Shown: positions 34,742 to 43,473, counted from the first letter of the stretch. The stretch is DNA of 64,000 nucleotides from Yinghuangia elevatio (GCF_040649515.1 NZ_JBEZFP010000003.1:1-64000), one strand, 5' to 3'. Notes: generated by a model not told the origin, from the letters alone. Made by a program: numbers and translations.

Positions 34742-37609
34742 ATGGCAGAAGCGAACGGATCGCCGGGTTCCGGGGCCCTGCGGCCCGCCGGAGCAGCGGC
34801 GGACGCGGCCTCCGACGGGCGCTCGTCCTCCGCGCCCGCACGGCGCGAAGGCGGCGCGCGTCGCATCGACGTGCGCCGGGGCGCTGCCGTCGAGGTGTCC
34901 GGCTGGGATGGCTCGGAACCGCTGCTCGCGCAGGCGCCGTTACTCGAACGGGACGACGAAATGGCCGTCCTGGAAAGGGTGATCGGCAAGTTGTGCGAGC
35001 AGGCACGCGCCGAATCCGGTGCGCCGGGCGCACGCCCCGGAGAGCTTCTGGTGGTCGAGAGCGAAGCCGGGTGCGGCAAGACCACGCTGCTCGACGAGGC
35101 ACGGCGGATAGCCGTCGAACACCATTGCACCGTCCTGCACGCCAAGGGCGCCGAGCGCGAGCAGACGCGCTCCTTCTCCGTCGTGAAGCAGCTGTTCTTC
35201 AACCTCCTCGCCGGCTGCACCGGCGACGAACGCGCCGCGATGCTCGGCGACTGGCACGACATCATCGCCCCCGCGCTCGGCCTCTGCCCCGCGACCGCGG
35301 GCTTCGCCCCCGACCCGCTGGGTATCCGGGACGCCCTCGACTGGCTCATGACCGGCCTGACCCGGCACCGCGGCCCGGTCGCCCTCGTCGTCGACGACGC
35401 GCACTGGGCGGACGCCGAGTCCCTCGCCTGGATCACCAGCTTCGCCGGCCGCCTCGACCAGTGGCCCGTGCTCCTCCTGGTCTCCCGGCGCACCGGCGAA
35501 GTCACCGACGTCGAACCCCTGTTGCGCGAGCTGTGCGCGCTGGACCGGACCCGTCGCATCTCTCTCGACACGCTGTCCCGCGCCGCGGTCTCGTACATAG
35601 TCGGCGAGGCGCTCGGCTCCGGCGCCGACACCGCGTTCCGGGAACGCTGCTTCGAGGTCACCAGCGGCAGCCCCTTCGTGCTGTGGGCGATGCTGCGCGA
35701 GGTCCGGCGCCTGCGCATCGCCCCGGTCGCCGCCAACACGGGCCGCCTCGGCGCCATCGCCGCCGACCAGATCGGCGAGCAACTGGCGGCCCGGCTGGAG
35801 CGCATGGGCGAGGCGACCATCGCGGTGGCCCGTGCGGTCGCCGTCCTCGGGTCCGACGCGACCACCGTCCGGGTCGCCTCGCTCGCCGAGATAGACATGG
35901 ACAAAGTCGGGCTGATCGCCGACCGGTTGCGCGCCGCCGCGATCCTGGTCGACCTGGACGTCCTGAACTTCGTCCACCCGCTCATCGCCGGCGCCGTCTA
36001 CCAGTGGATTCCCAAGAGCGCCCGCAGCGCCCTGCACGCGCGCGCCGCACGTCTGTTGGTCGCGGACGGCCGCGACGCGCGATCCGCCGCGCTGCACCTG
36101 CTGGCCACCGAACCCTGCGGCGACCCGTGGGTCGTCGAGCAGTTGCGCGAAGCCGCCGCCCAGGACAAACGCGCCGGTGCCCCGGACTCGGCCCTGCGCT
36201 GCCTGCAACGTGCGCTGATCGAGCCGCCGCGTCCCGCCGACCGGGCCGCCGTACGCTACGAGCTGGGCCGCGCCACCTTCGTGACGTCCCCTCAGGAGGC
36301 CATCAACCACCTGCGGGTCGCACTCGCCGACGACGCGGGCGACCGCGTCCTGCACCTGTCACGCGCCCTCGGGTACACCGACTGCATCCAGGAAGCCGTC
36401 GAACTCCTCGACACCGAGGCCCAGGCCGCCAACGCGTCCGCGACACGGCTGCGCCTGCAGGCCGAGCACTTCCTGTGGGCGGTGTTCTGGGTCGACGACC
36501 CCGACTACCACGCACGGGCGCGCCGCCTGAAGAACCTCGTCGTGCGGCTCGAGGGCAGCAACCGCACCGAGCGCTGCCTGCTGGCCCTGCGCGCCTGGTA
36601 CGGCATGGTGCGCGGCGACCCGATGGTGCAGGTCCTCGCGAGCGCCGACCAGGCGTGGGGCCCGGGCCTCAACTGGACGGACGAGGACTGGGGCTTCGAG
36701 ATCCCCAGCCTGCTCGCCCTCACGTACATGTACTGCGACCGCAACGACCGCGCCGAGGAACTGTTCACCGAAGGCATCACCGAGCTGAAGGCGCACGGCT
36801 GGCGCGGCACGCACCTGTCGTACGCGCACTCCATGCGCAGCCTCGTGCGCTACCGCCAGGGCAAGCTCGTCCAGGCCGAGGAGGACTGCCAGATCGGGCT
36901 GCGGCTCGCGCTGCGCCTGCCGCCGACCGCACCCGCGCGCTGGTACCCGCTCGGCACGCTGATCCAGGTGCTGGTCGCCCGCGGCCGGGTCGGCGAGGCC
37001 GCCCGGATAGCCGACGAGCACGCGTTCGGCGAGCCCTTCCCCAGCGCCGTCGTGTTCCCCGACCCGCAGGCGGTGCGCGGCGAACTCCGGCTCGCCCTGG
37101 GCCTCGCGGACGAGGCCGCGGCGGACTTCCTGGAGACCGGCGCGAAGTTGGAAGGACGCGGCGTCGCCAACCCGGCCTGGTGCGGGTGGCGCGTCAACCT
37201 CGCCAAGGCACTCGCCGGGCGGGATCCGGAGGCCGCGTACGAGCAGGCCGGCGAGGCACTGCGCCGCGCGTACCGGTTCGGCGCGCCTTCCGCGATGGGA
37301 CAGGCGCTGCGGGTGACCGGGCGCCTGGAAGGCGGGCAGAAGGGCCTCGCGAAGGTCGAGGACGCCCTGATGTGGCTCGAACACTCCGACGCACGCTACG
37401 AATACGCCCTGACCCTGGTGGAGTACGGCATGGTTCTGCGCCGCGAGTACGGCGACCGGGACGCCGTCGACCCGCTGTTCGAGGGTCTGACCGTCGCCGT
37501 GGAGTGCGGGGCCAACGCCCTGGCCGACGCGGCACGCGCCGAACTGGCCGACATGGGCGAACTGCCGCCCACCGCCATGCTCGGCCCCGGCTCGGGAGGC
37601 GCCCGATGA
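34742..37609 (+). CDS. Large AAA-ATPase regulator lacking an HTH
   Basis: A 955-aa protein with the body of a LAL (large ATP-binding LuxR) regulator. After a 70-residue disordered start comes the ATPase: Walker A SEAGCGKTTLLDEA at about residue 109 and Walker B VALVVDDAHWAD at about 215. A long TPR-like helical region follows to the end. LAL regulators normally finish in a LuxR helix-turn-helix; this one stops after LADAARAELADMGELPPTAM with no such motif. The ATG at 34742 is chosen. Its stop overlaps the next gene's start (ATGA), and the two share many blocks (for example LHAKG.EREQ.R.F.VVxQLF). A heteromeric or titrating partner of the second protein is plausible. Confidence 0.85.
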   Translation: MAEANGSPGSGALRPAGAAADAASDGRSSSAPARREGGARRIDVRRGAAVEVSGWDGSEPLLAQAPLLERDDEMAVLERVIGKLCEQARAESGAPGARPGELLVVESEAGCGKTTLLDEARRIAVEHHCTVLHAKGAEREQTRSFSVVKQLFFNLLAGCTGDERAAMLGDWHDIIAPALGLCPATAGFAPDPLGIRDALDWLMTGLTRHRGPVALVVDDAHWADAESLAWITSFAGRLDQWPVLLLVSRRTGEVTDVEPLLRELCALDRTRRISLDTLSRAAVSYIVGEALGSGADTAFRERCFEVTSGSPFVLWAMLREVRRLRIAPVAANTGRLGAIAADQIGEQLAARLERMGEATIAVARAVAVLGSDATTVRVASLAEIDMDKVGLIADRLRAAAILVDLDVLNFVHPLIAGAVYQWIPKSARSALHARAARLLVADGRDARSAALHLLATEPCGDPWVVEQLREAAAQDKRAGAPDSALRCLQRALIEPPRPADRAAVRYELGRATFVTSPQEAINHLRVALADDAGDRVLHLSRALGYTDCIQEAVELLDTEAQAANASATRLRLQAEHFLWAVFWVDDPDYHARARRLKNLVVRLEGSNRTERCLLALRAWYGMVRGDPMVQVLASADQAWGPGLNWTDEDWGFEIPSLLALTYMYCDRNDRAEELFTEGITELKAHGWRGTHLSYAHSMRSLVRYRQGKLVQAEEDCQIGLRLALRLPPTAPARWYPLGTLIQVLVARGRVGEAARIADEHAFGEPFPSAVVFPDPQAVRGELRLALGLADEAAADFLETGAKLEGRGVANPAWCGWRVNLAKALAGRDPEAAYEQAGEALRRAYRFGAPSAMGQALRVTGRLEGGQKGLAKVEDALMWLEHSDARYEYALTLVEYGMVLRREYGDRDAVDPLFEGLTVAVECGANALADAARAELADMGELPPTAMLGPGSGGAR

Positions 37610-40600
37610 GCGCCGCGGCCTCCGCCGCGTACGACCCCGCCGACGCGGGACTGTTGGAACGCGGCGACGAGCTCGCGCTGCTCCAGGGGCTCATCGGCAG
37701 TCTGCTCGACGCCGCGCCGACGGCCGGATTCGGCGGGGCGCAGCGCGGCCGGGTCCTGATGTTCGAGGGCGCGGCCGGGCTCGGCAAGACGACCCTGGTC
37801 GACGCGGCACGGCGCCGCGCGGCGGCCCAGGGCTGCACCGTGCTGCACGCGAAGGGCGGGGAGCGCGAACAGGGCCGCGCGTTCCATGTGGTACGCCAGC
37901 TCTTCCGTCCCCTGCTGGTCGCGTGCACCGACGCCGAACGGCACGAACTGCTGGGCGGCTGGTGGGACATGGTCGCGCCGGCCGTGGGCCTGCCGCCGTC
38001 CAACCCGGACCACGAGGTCGCCCCGCCCGAACCGCAGGGCGTACGCGACGCGCTCGACTGGCTGATGGCCGGGCTCACGCAGCGCCGCGGCGCGATGGTG
38101 GTGCTGGTCGACGACGCGCACTGGGCGGACCGCGAATCGCTCACCTGGCTGGAGGCGTTCGCCCGCACCGTCGAGTCGATGCCGGTGCTCCTCGTCGTGG
38201 CGCGCCGCCCCGAGGAGCCGACGCCGAACGCCGACCTGCTCGGCGATCTGGTGACGCTGCCCAACACGCTCCAGCACCAACTGGCGGTGCTGTCCCCGGG
38301 CGCCGTCGCCGCGATGCTTCAACTCCGGCTGGGCGACGCGGCCGAGCACCGTTTCGCCGAACTGTGCCACCGCGCCACCGACGGCGTGCCGTTCGTCGTG
38401 GCCCAGTTGGTCGGCGAGATCGTCGACCGCGACATCAAGCCGACGGCCGCCAACGCCGAGCAGCTCGACGCGCTCGCTGCGGCGATCGTGGGCCGGGGCA
38501 TGATCCGGCGCCTGGAGCGCACCGGTGAGAACGCGGTACGCCTGGCCCGCGCGGTCGCCGTCCTCGGCGCCGACGCCACATTGGGCCGCGCCGCGGAGAT
38601 GGCGGGCCTCACCCTGGCCGAGGCGGTCGGGCCGGCCGACTCGCTGCGTGCGGTCCGCGTGCTCGCCGGCGACGAAACCCTGGAATTCGCCCACCCGACC
38701 ATCGCCACCGAGGTCTACCGGCGCATCCCACCGCAGGCACGCGGCGCGATGCACGCGAAGGCGGCGCGGCTGCTGATCGCGGACGGCCACGACGACGCGC
38801 AGACCGCGGCGCACCTGTTGGCGACGTTCCCGTCCGGGGACCAGTGGGTCGTGCGACGGCTGCGCGGCGCGGCCCGGCAGGACCTGCGGGCGGGGGCGCC
38901 GGACTCGGCGTACCGCAACCTGCTCCGGGCCCTGAACGAACCGCCGTTCGGCGATGAACGCACCTCTGTCCTGTACGAGTTGGGCCTCGCGGCGTTTGTC
39001 CACGACCCGCGCGCGGCAATCGAGCACCTGACCGCGGCGCTGGCCGGCGCGCAACCGGAGAGCGAGGCCCGGCACGCCATCGTGCTGCGCCTCGCCAAGG
39101 CCCTCGCGCACGACGACCGGCTCGCGGACGCCGTGCACCTGCTGGACGCCGAGGCCCGTGCCACCAAACTCTCACGCGCCCGGCTGCGCCTGCAGGCCGA
39201 CCATTTCCTCTGGGCGATCTTCTGGACGGACGACACCGACTCGCACGCCCGGGCCCGCCGGGTGCGTGCGCTGGCGGGACGGCTCGCCGGCTCCGACACC
39301 ACCGAGCGCTGCCTTCTGGGCATCCGCGCGTGGTACGGCGTGGTGCGCGGCGACCCGGCGGTGCAGGTGCTGGCGTACGCGGAACGCGCCATGTCCCCGC
39401 CGCTCAGCTGGGTGGACGACGAATGGGGCTTCGAAGTCCCGGTGATGACCGCGCAGTCGTTCGTCTACTGCGACGAACTCGACCGCGCCGAGCAGTTCTT
39501 CGCCGAGGGCATCGCCGAGCTGGAGGCGCGCGGTTGGCGCGGCACCCATCTGTCGTTCGGCCACACACTGCTGGCGCACATCCGCTACCGCATGGGGCGC
39601 CTCGTCGAGGCCGAGGCCGGGGTACGCAAGGGCCTCGAATACGCGGAACGGCTGGGCCCGGACGCGCCCGCACGCTGGTACGGCTTGGGCGTGCTGATCC
39701 AGACCCTCATCGCGATGGGCCGCCTCGACGAGGCCGAGGAGCTGGTGGACCGGCACGACTACGGCGTGCAGCAGCCTCAGGCGGTGATCTCCCCGGTGCC
39801 GCAGGTGGTGCGCGGCGAACTGCGGCTGGCCCGGCACCAATACGCGGCCGCGGCCGCCGACCTCAGGGCGGCCGGCAAGCAGCTCGACGCACGCGGGGTC
39901 GGCAACCCGGGCCTGTGCGCCTGGCGACCGCTGCTCGCGCTGGCGCTCGCCACCGACGATCCCGCCGCGGCCCGGCGCCTGGCGAACCGGGCGGTGGGCC
40001 AGGCGTACGTGTTCGGCTCACCCGCGGGCCTGGGGATCTCGCTGCGTGCCGCAGGCCAGGTGACCGGCGGTCCGGAAGGGCTCGCCAAGCTGGGCGAGTC
40101 GGTGCGCTGGCTCGCGGAGTCGCCCAACCGGTACGAATACGCCGTCTCGCTCGTCGAGTTCGGGGCGGCGCTGCGCCGGGCGAAACGCATCACGGAGGCG
40201 CGGCTGCGCCTCGGCGAAGGACTGGAGGCGGCCTCGCGCTGCGGAGCGGAGGCGCTGGCCGCGCGGGCCCGGGCCGAGTTGGTCGCGGCCGGCGGGCGGC
40301 CGAGGCGGGCGTACCGGACCGGGGTCGAGGCGCTGACCGCGCGTGAGCGCCAGACGGCGGAGCTGGTCGCGCGCGGCATGTCGAACACGGCGGTGGCACG
40401 GCATCTCGCGGTGCAGCTAGGCACGGTGCAGAAGCACCTGACCGCGGTGTACGCGAAGCTCGGCACCGACCGCGACGGACTGGCCGACCTGCTGGACCCC
40501 GTCCCCTTCCCGGCAGTTGTGCCGGGCGCAGGCACGCCGGTCGTCACCGGTGTCGCCCCGGACGGTGCGGTAATCGGCGGCCTCTCCGGCGGCGTACCCG

Positions 40601-40632
40601 AAGGTGCCGCGGAGAGCGCCGATCACCGCTGA
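37606..40632 (+). CDS. LAL-type LuxR-family transcriptional regulator
   Basis: A 1008-aa regulator. Walker A (EGAAGLGKTTLVDAA) is at about residue 55 and Walker B (MVVLVDDAHWAD) at about 165. TPR-like helices run from about 400 to 880. A C-terminal LuxR/GerE DNA-binding domain at about 907-955 reads LTARERQTAELVARGMSNTA and VQKHLTAVYAKLG. The ATG at 37606 overlaps the upstream paralogue by four bases, so the two are co-translated. The 3' end overlaps the convergent 148-aa gene by 10 bp. Proteins of this type often activate secondary-metabolite or sugar genes; no such cluster is adjacent, so the target is unknown. Confidence 0.92.
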   Translation: MSAAASAAYDPADAGLLERGDELALLQGLIGSLLDAAPTAGFGGAQRGRVLMFEGAAGLGKTTLVDAARRRAAAQGCTVLHAKGGEREQGRAFHVVRQLFRPLLVACTDAERHELLGGWWDMVAPAVGLPPSNPDHEVAPPEPQGVRDALDWLMAGLTQRRGAMVVLVDDAHWADRESLTWLEAFARTVESMPVLLVVARRPEEPTPNADLLGDLVTLPNTLQHQLAVLSPGAVAAMLQLRLGDAAEHRFAELCHRATDGVPFVVAQLVGEIVDRDIKPTAANAEQLDALAAAIVGRGMIRRLERTGENAVRLARAVAVLGADATLGRAAEMAGLTLAEAVGPADSLRAVRVLAGDETLEFAHPTIATEVYRRIPPQARGAMHAKAARLLIADGHDDAQTAAHLLATFPSGDQWVVRRLRGAARQDLRAGAPDSAYRNLLRALNEPPFGDERTSVLYELGLAAFVHDPRAAIEHLTAALAGAQPESEARHAIVLRLAKALAHDDRLADAVHLLDAEARATKLSRARLRLQADHFLWAIFWTDDTDSHARARRVRALAGRLAGSDTTERCLLGIRAWYGVVRGDPAVQVLAYAERAMSPPLSWVDDEWGFEVPVMTAQSFVYCDELDRAEQFFAEGIAELEARGWRGTHLSFGHTLLAHIRYRMGRLVEAEAGVRKGLEYAERLGPDAPARWYGLGVLIQTLIAMGRLDEAEELVDRHDYGVQQPQAVISPVPQVVRGELRLARHQYAAAAADLRAAGKQLDARGVGNPGLCAWRPLLALALATDDPAAARRLANRAVGQAYVFGSPAGLGISLRAAGQVTGGPEGLAKLGESVRWLAESPNRYEYAVSLVEFGAALRRAKRITEARLRLGEGLEAASRCGAEALAARARAELVAAGGRPRRAYRTGVEALTARERQTAELVARGMSNTAVARHLAVQLGTVQKHLTAVYAKLGTDRDGLADLLDPVPFPAVVPGAGTPVVTGVAPDGAVIGGLSGGVPEGAAESADHR

Positions 40633-41069
40633 CGGAGGAGCACCGCGCGGGTGTACATGACCGGGCAATAGGTGATGACGGACTCGTCGAGTCCCAGCAC
40701 CAGGCGGCCCCGTTCCGCGTGCACCGACAGAGGACTGTGGCCGTAGCCCTCGATGGTGATCTCGCCGGATCCGTGCGCGGCGTCGAGATAGCCGTACGCG
40801 TATCCGAGCAGTACGTGGCAGCGCCGGTAGCGGAAGCGCGCCACGTCTCGCGGGTCGTCGGCCGGCTTCTTGTCGATGAGGTACGCGGTGTGCGAGCCCC
40901 GAAAGGTGCCGTCCCCGGCCAGCCGGATGTCCAGGAAGAAGTCACGGAGGTCGTACCCGGCGTGGCCCCGGTGCCCCGGAACCACGGTCTCCTCGGATAC
41001 CCAGCGGGCGCCGAGCCCCCGCGGGACCGTGCTGCCCCGGGTGGGTGCCGGACTGTGGTGGAGGACCAC
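40623..41069 (-). CDS. Hypothetical protein, 148 aa
   Basis: A soluble 148-aa protein I do not recognise. The GTG at 41069 is preceded by an excellent GAGGAG six nt upstream, and codon use is coding-like. The sequence is mostly beta, with Tyr/Gly-rich segments (RYRRCHVLLGYAYGYLDAAH, ITIEGYGHSPLSVHAERGRL), suggesting a small beta-barrel or lipocalin-like shape. There is no signal peptide or membrane helix. Its end overlaps the end of the LuxR regulator gene by 10 bp on the opposite strand. Confidence 0.72.
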   Translation of the reverse strand: MVLHHSPAPTRGSTVPRGLGARWVSEETVVPGHRGHAGYDLRDFFLDIRLAGDGTFRGSHTAYLIDKKPADDPRDVARFRYRRCHVLLGYAYGYLDAAHGSGEITIEGYGHSPLSVHAERGRLVLGLDESVITYCPVMYTRAVLLRQR

Positions 41070-41144
41070 GCGTGACTCCTCGTGCTGTGAACGGGAAGGT
41101 CGGCCGGGAAAAACGGCCGACTCCCGCGGTGCCGCCGATCGTCC

Positions 41145-41180
41145 GTCGTCCGGACCCGCGGCGAAGCGGGTCCGGACGAC
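41145..41180. promoter_or_regulatory. 15-bp perfect hairpin
   Basis: GTCGTCCGGACCCGC (41145-41159) pairs perfectly with GCGGGTCCGGACGAC (41166-41180) around GGCGAA. It lies 76 bp upstream of the minus-strand 148-aa gene and 356 bp upstream of dapD. It could be an attenuator in the former's leader or the end of a small RNA. Confidence 0.6.
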
Positions 41181-41356
41181 GCCCCCGCGCGGCCCTTCGG
41201 CCTTCCCCCGGTCGGCGGGACCACGCCGAGCGTGCCTGCGCTCGTGTAGCTCAGCGTGCCGGACCTGCGACGGTCGGCGCAGTGGAGGCGACCCTCTACT
41301 CTTTGCCGACTGTGCGGCCGGCAGGCGTTCGGTTGTGCTTCGCTGGGGCTCGCGGT

Positions 41357-41451
41357 GTGACTCGTCCTATGACTTGTCCCGTGACTTGTCCCATGCCCTG
41401 TTCCGTGCCTGGTCCCGTGACCTGTCCCGTGCCTTGCCCGTGACCTCTTGC
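41357..41451. repeat. 8 x 12-bp degenerate tandem repeat upstream of dapD
   Basis: Eight tandem copies match the pattern RTGMCYTGTCCC: gtgactcgtcct, atgacttgtccc, gtgacttgtccc, atgccctgttcc, gtgcctggtccc, gtgacctgtccc, gtgccttgccc (one base short) and gtgacctcttgc. The array ends 85 bp before the dapD start. Confidence 0.85.
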
Positions 41452-41523
41452 GCGGCGTCTCGCGCGGCGGGTCGGCCGGCGTCCATCTGGCGGGCGTTCC
41501 GGCCCCCGGCAGGAGGGTCCCGG

Positions 41524-41529
41524 TAACGT
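41524..41529 (+). promoter_or_regulatory. -10 element for leaderless dapD transcript
   Basis: TAACGT ends 7 nt before the GTG start of dapD. A TANNNT box at that distance typifies actinobacterial leaderless mRNAs; the nearest AGGAGG is about 20 nt away, too far for a normal ribosome-binding site. Confidence 0.5.
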
Positions 41530-41536
41530 AGGCCGC

Positions 41537-42529
41537 GTGATCGAGACCTCTTCTGCTTCCACCGCTTCGGGTGCCGTCGCCGCGGGACTGGCGACGCTGG
41601 CCGCCGACGGCACCGTCCTGGACACCTGGTTCCCCGCGCCCGAGCTCGCCCCGGTCGGCGAAAAGGCCGAGACCGTGCGGCTGAGCGCCGACGAGGCGGT
41701 GGCCGCCCTCGGCGCCGACGTCGCGGCGGGCCTCGGTGCCGACGAGATCCGCGGCGTCGAGGTCGTCGCCGTACGCACCGTGATCGGCTCGCTCACCGAC
41801 GCGCCGGTCGACACCCACGACGCGTACCTGCGCCTGCACCTGCTCAGCCACCGCCTGGTACGCCCGCACGGGGCGAGCCTCGACGGGCTGTTCGGCCTGC
41901 TCGCCAACGTGGCGTGGACCAACCTCGGGCCGGTCGCGGTCGACGGCGTCTCGGCCGCGCGGCTGCGCGCCCGTGCCGCCCGGGTGTCGTTCGAGGTGAC
42001 GGGCGTCGACAAGTTCCCGCGCATGACGGAGTACGTCGTCCCGTCGGGCGTCCGCATCGCCGACACCACGCGCGTACGCCTCGGCGCGCACCTCGCGTCC
42101 GGCACCACCGTGATGCACGAGGGCTTCTGCAACTTCAACGCCGGAACGCTCGGCGCGTCGATGGTCGAGGGCCGCATCAGCGCGGGTGTCGTGGTGGGCG
42201 ACCACAGCGACATCGGCGGCGGCGCGTCGATCATGGGCACCCTGTCCGGCGGCGGCAAGCAGGTCATCTCGGTCGGCGAGCGGTGCCTGCTGGGCGCCAA
42301 CGCGGGCATCGGCATCTCGCTGGGCGACGACTGCGTGGTCGAGGCGGGGCTGTACGTCACCGCCGGCACGCGCGTCACCATGCCCGACGGCGCGGTCGTC
42401 AAGGCCGCCGAACTGTCCGGCCGCAGCGGCCTGCTGCTGCGCCGCAACTCGACGAGCGGCGCGGTCGAGGGCATCTGGCGCACCGAGTCGTGGGGCGCGC
42501 TGAACGAGGACCTGCACAAGAACGACTGA
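41537..42529 (+). CDS. dapD: Tetrahydrodipicolinate N-succinyltransferase
   Basis: A 330-aa actinobacterial DapD, transferring succinyl from succinyl-CoA to tetrahydrodipicolinate in the succinylase branch of lysine and diaminopimelate synthesis. An N-terminal alpha/beta domain is followed by the left-handed beta-helix of hexapeptide repeats (GTTVMHEGFCNFNAGTLG, VVVGDHSDIGGGASIMGTLS, CLLGANAGIGISLGDDCVVE). The MHEGFCNFNAGTLG stretch is distinctive for the actinobacterial type. The start is the GTG at 41537. It is followed by a hairpin terminator at 42545 and by a minisatellite. No other dap genes are adjacent. Confidence 0.95.
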   Translation: MIETSSASTASGAVAAGLATLAADGTVLDTWFPAPELAPVGEKAETVRLSADEAVAALGADVAAGLGADEIRGVEVVAVRTVIGSLTDAPVDTHDAYLRLHLLSHRLVRPHGASLDGLFGLLANVAWTNLGPVAVDGVSAARLRARAARVSFEVTGVDKFPRMTEYVVPSGVRIADTTRVRLGAHLASGTTVMHEGFCNFNAGTLGASMVEGRISAGVVVGDHSDIGGGASIMGTLSGGGKQVISVGERCLLGANAGIGISLGDDCVVEAGLYVTAGTRVTMPDGAVVKAAELSGRSGLLLRRNSTSGAVEGIWRTESWGALNEDLHKND

Positions 42530-42544
42530 GGTCACACCGTCGCG

Positions 42545-42590
42545 CACGAGGGGCGGGATACGGCGTTTGTCCGTGCCCCGCCCCCTCGTG
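42545..42590 (+). terminator. Terminator after dapD
   Basis: CACGAGGGGCGGG (42545-42557) pairs with the CCCCGCCCCCTCGTG arm ending at 42590, with one bulged G and an 18-nt loop. It starts 16 nt past the dapD stop. Confidence 0.8.
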
Positions 42591-42600
42591 TCGGACCGTC

Positions 42601-42714
42601 CGGCCGTTTACAAACGGCCGTTTACAAACGGCGGTTCACGAACAGCGGTTCACGAACAGCGGTTCACGAACAGCGGTTCACGAACAGCGGTTCACGAACA
42701 GCGGTTCACGAACC
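42601..42714. repeat. 14-bp minisatellite of dyad units, two types
   Basis: Two copies of cggccgtttacaaa (42601-42628) are followed by five perfect copies and one truncated copy of cggttcacgaacag (42632-42714). Both types contain an imperfect dyad, GTTT-AC-AAAC and GTTC-AC-GAAC, in which paired bases change together. Across unit junctions the array also reads GAAC-AGCG-GTTC repeatedly. It lies between convergent dapD and HAD genes. Confidence 0.9.
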
Positions 42715-42726
42715 GCGGCTCGGGGA

Positions 42727-43473
42727 TCAGGCGGCCGACTCGGCGCGGCCGAGCGACCTGACCACGTCGAGCACCGCTTCCACATCGGTCAGGTCGGCCA
42801 GGACGATGTCCGCCCCCGCGCGGGCCAGTTCGTCCGCCGTCGTGTACCCGGTGGCGACCGCGACGCACCTCGCCCCGTTGTGCAGCGCGGCCTCGACGTC
42901 GCGGACGGTGTCGCCGATCAGCACGGTCCGGTCGGCGGCGAACCCGCCGCCGGTGGCAGCCGCCGCACGCCCGAGCGCCAGCGGCACGAGCTTGTCGCGG
43001 TCCTCGTGGTCGTCGCCGTACGCGCCGATGTCGAGCCGCAGGTGCCGCGCGGCGGCACCGAGCAGGGCCAACTTCACCGGTGCGGTTGCCGCCTGATTGC
43101 CGGTCAGCACGCTCTGGTGCACGTACGGGAGTTCCGCCAGCGCGCCGATCAGCGCCACCGCACCCGGCAGCGCAACGCCCTCGCGCCGCACCTGGTCGGC
43201 CCGCGCCGCGAAGATCTCGGCGAAGGTCTCGTTCAGGCGCGTGATCAGGTCGTCGGTCGGCAGCAGCCCGTGCGCGCGCAGCGTCTCGCGCGCGATGTGC
43301 AGATCGGTCCGCCCGCCGAAGTCGACGCGCTCGGTGAGCGGTCGCCCGGTGACGGCGAGGAGCGCGTCGGCGTACGCCTCCCGGCTCGCGGGTCCCGCCT
43401 TGACCAGCGTCTGGTCGATGTCCCACAGCACCAGGACCGGCCCGGCCGCGTTCCCCGCTTGTCCGTCTGCCAC
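42727..43473 (-). CDS. HAD-superfamily hydrolase (phosphatase-like)
   Basis: A 248-aa haloacid-dehalogenase-fold enzyme, most likely a small-molecule phosphatase. Motif I is LWDIDQTLVKAG, with Asp nucleophile and acid/base Asp. Motif II is SVLTGNQ with Thr. Motif III and IV residues are in DKLVPLALGR and VLIGDTVRDVEAA. The cap is the alpha-helical type between motifs I and II, as in phosphoglycolate-phosphatase relatives. The start is taken as the GTG at 43473, because the longer frame would overlap the divergent mgtC-like gene. A GGAGGAAA lies about 14 nt upstream, rather far. Substrate unknown. Confidence 0.87.
   Translation of the reverse strand: MADGQAGNAAGPVLVLWDIDQTLVKAGPASREAYADALLAVTGRPLTERVDFGGRTDLHIARETLRAHGLLPTDDLITRLNETFAEIFAARADQVRREGVALPGAVALIGALAELPYVHQSVLTGNQAATAPVKLALLGAAARHLRLDIGAYGDDHEDRDKLVPLALGRAAAATGGGFAADRTVLIGDTVRDVEAALHNGARCVAVATGYTTADELARAGADIVLADLTDVEAVLDVVRSLGRAESAA

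Larger units (their letters stand above)
41070..41536. other. Divergent intergenic region with hairpins and 12-bp repeats
   Basis: This 467-bp region has no plausible gene. It holds an 8-bp hairpin (GTCGGCCG/CGGCCGAC near 41100-41118), a 15-bp perfect hairpin (41145-41180), eight degenerate 12-bp tandem repeats (41357-41451), and a TAACGT box 7 nt before the dapD start. Confidence 0.7.

Noticed and set aside
34678..37605. Upstream 976 codons of the open frame continuous with the LuxR regulator
   Set aside because: The region is read in another frame by the first LAL paralogue with clear Walker motifs. The regulator starts at the ATG at 37606 with a four-base overlap.
40870..41526. A 218-codon plus-strand open frame covering the 12-bp repeats upstream of dapD
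   Set aside because: No ribosome-binding site, composition typical of antisense shadow, and it overlaps the better-supported 148-aa gene. The repeats are treated as noncoding.
42601..42714. CRISPR array
   Set aside because: Units are 14 bp, directly adjacent, with no spacers, and no cas gene is nearby.
42632..42714. A set of genuine LexA/SOS boxes
   Set aside because: Only the GAAC-N4-GTTC core fits; the central bases disagree with the usual consensus and the array lies between convergent genes, not at a promoter. Kept only as an observation.
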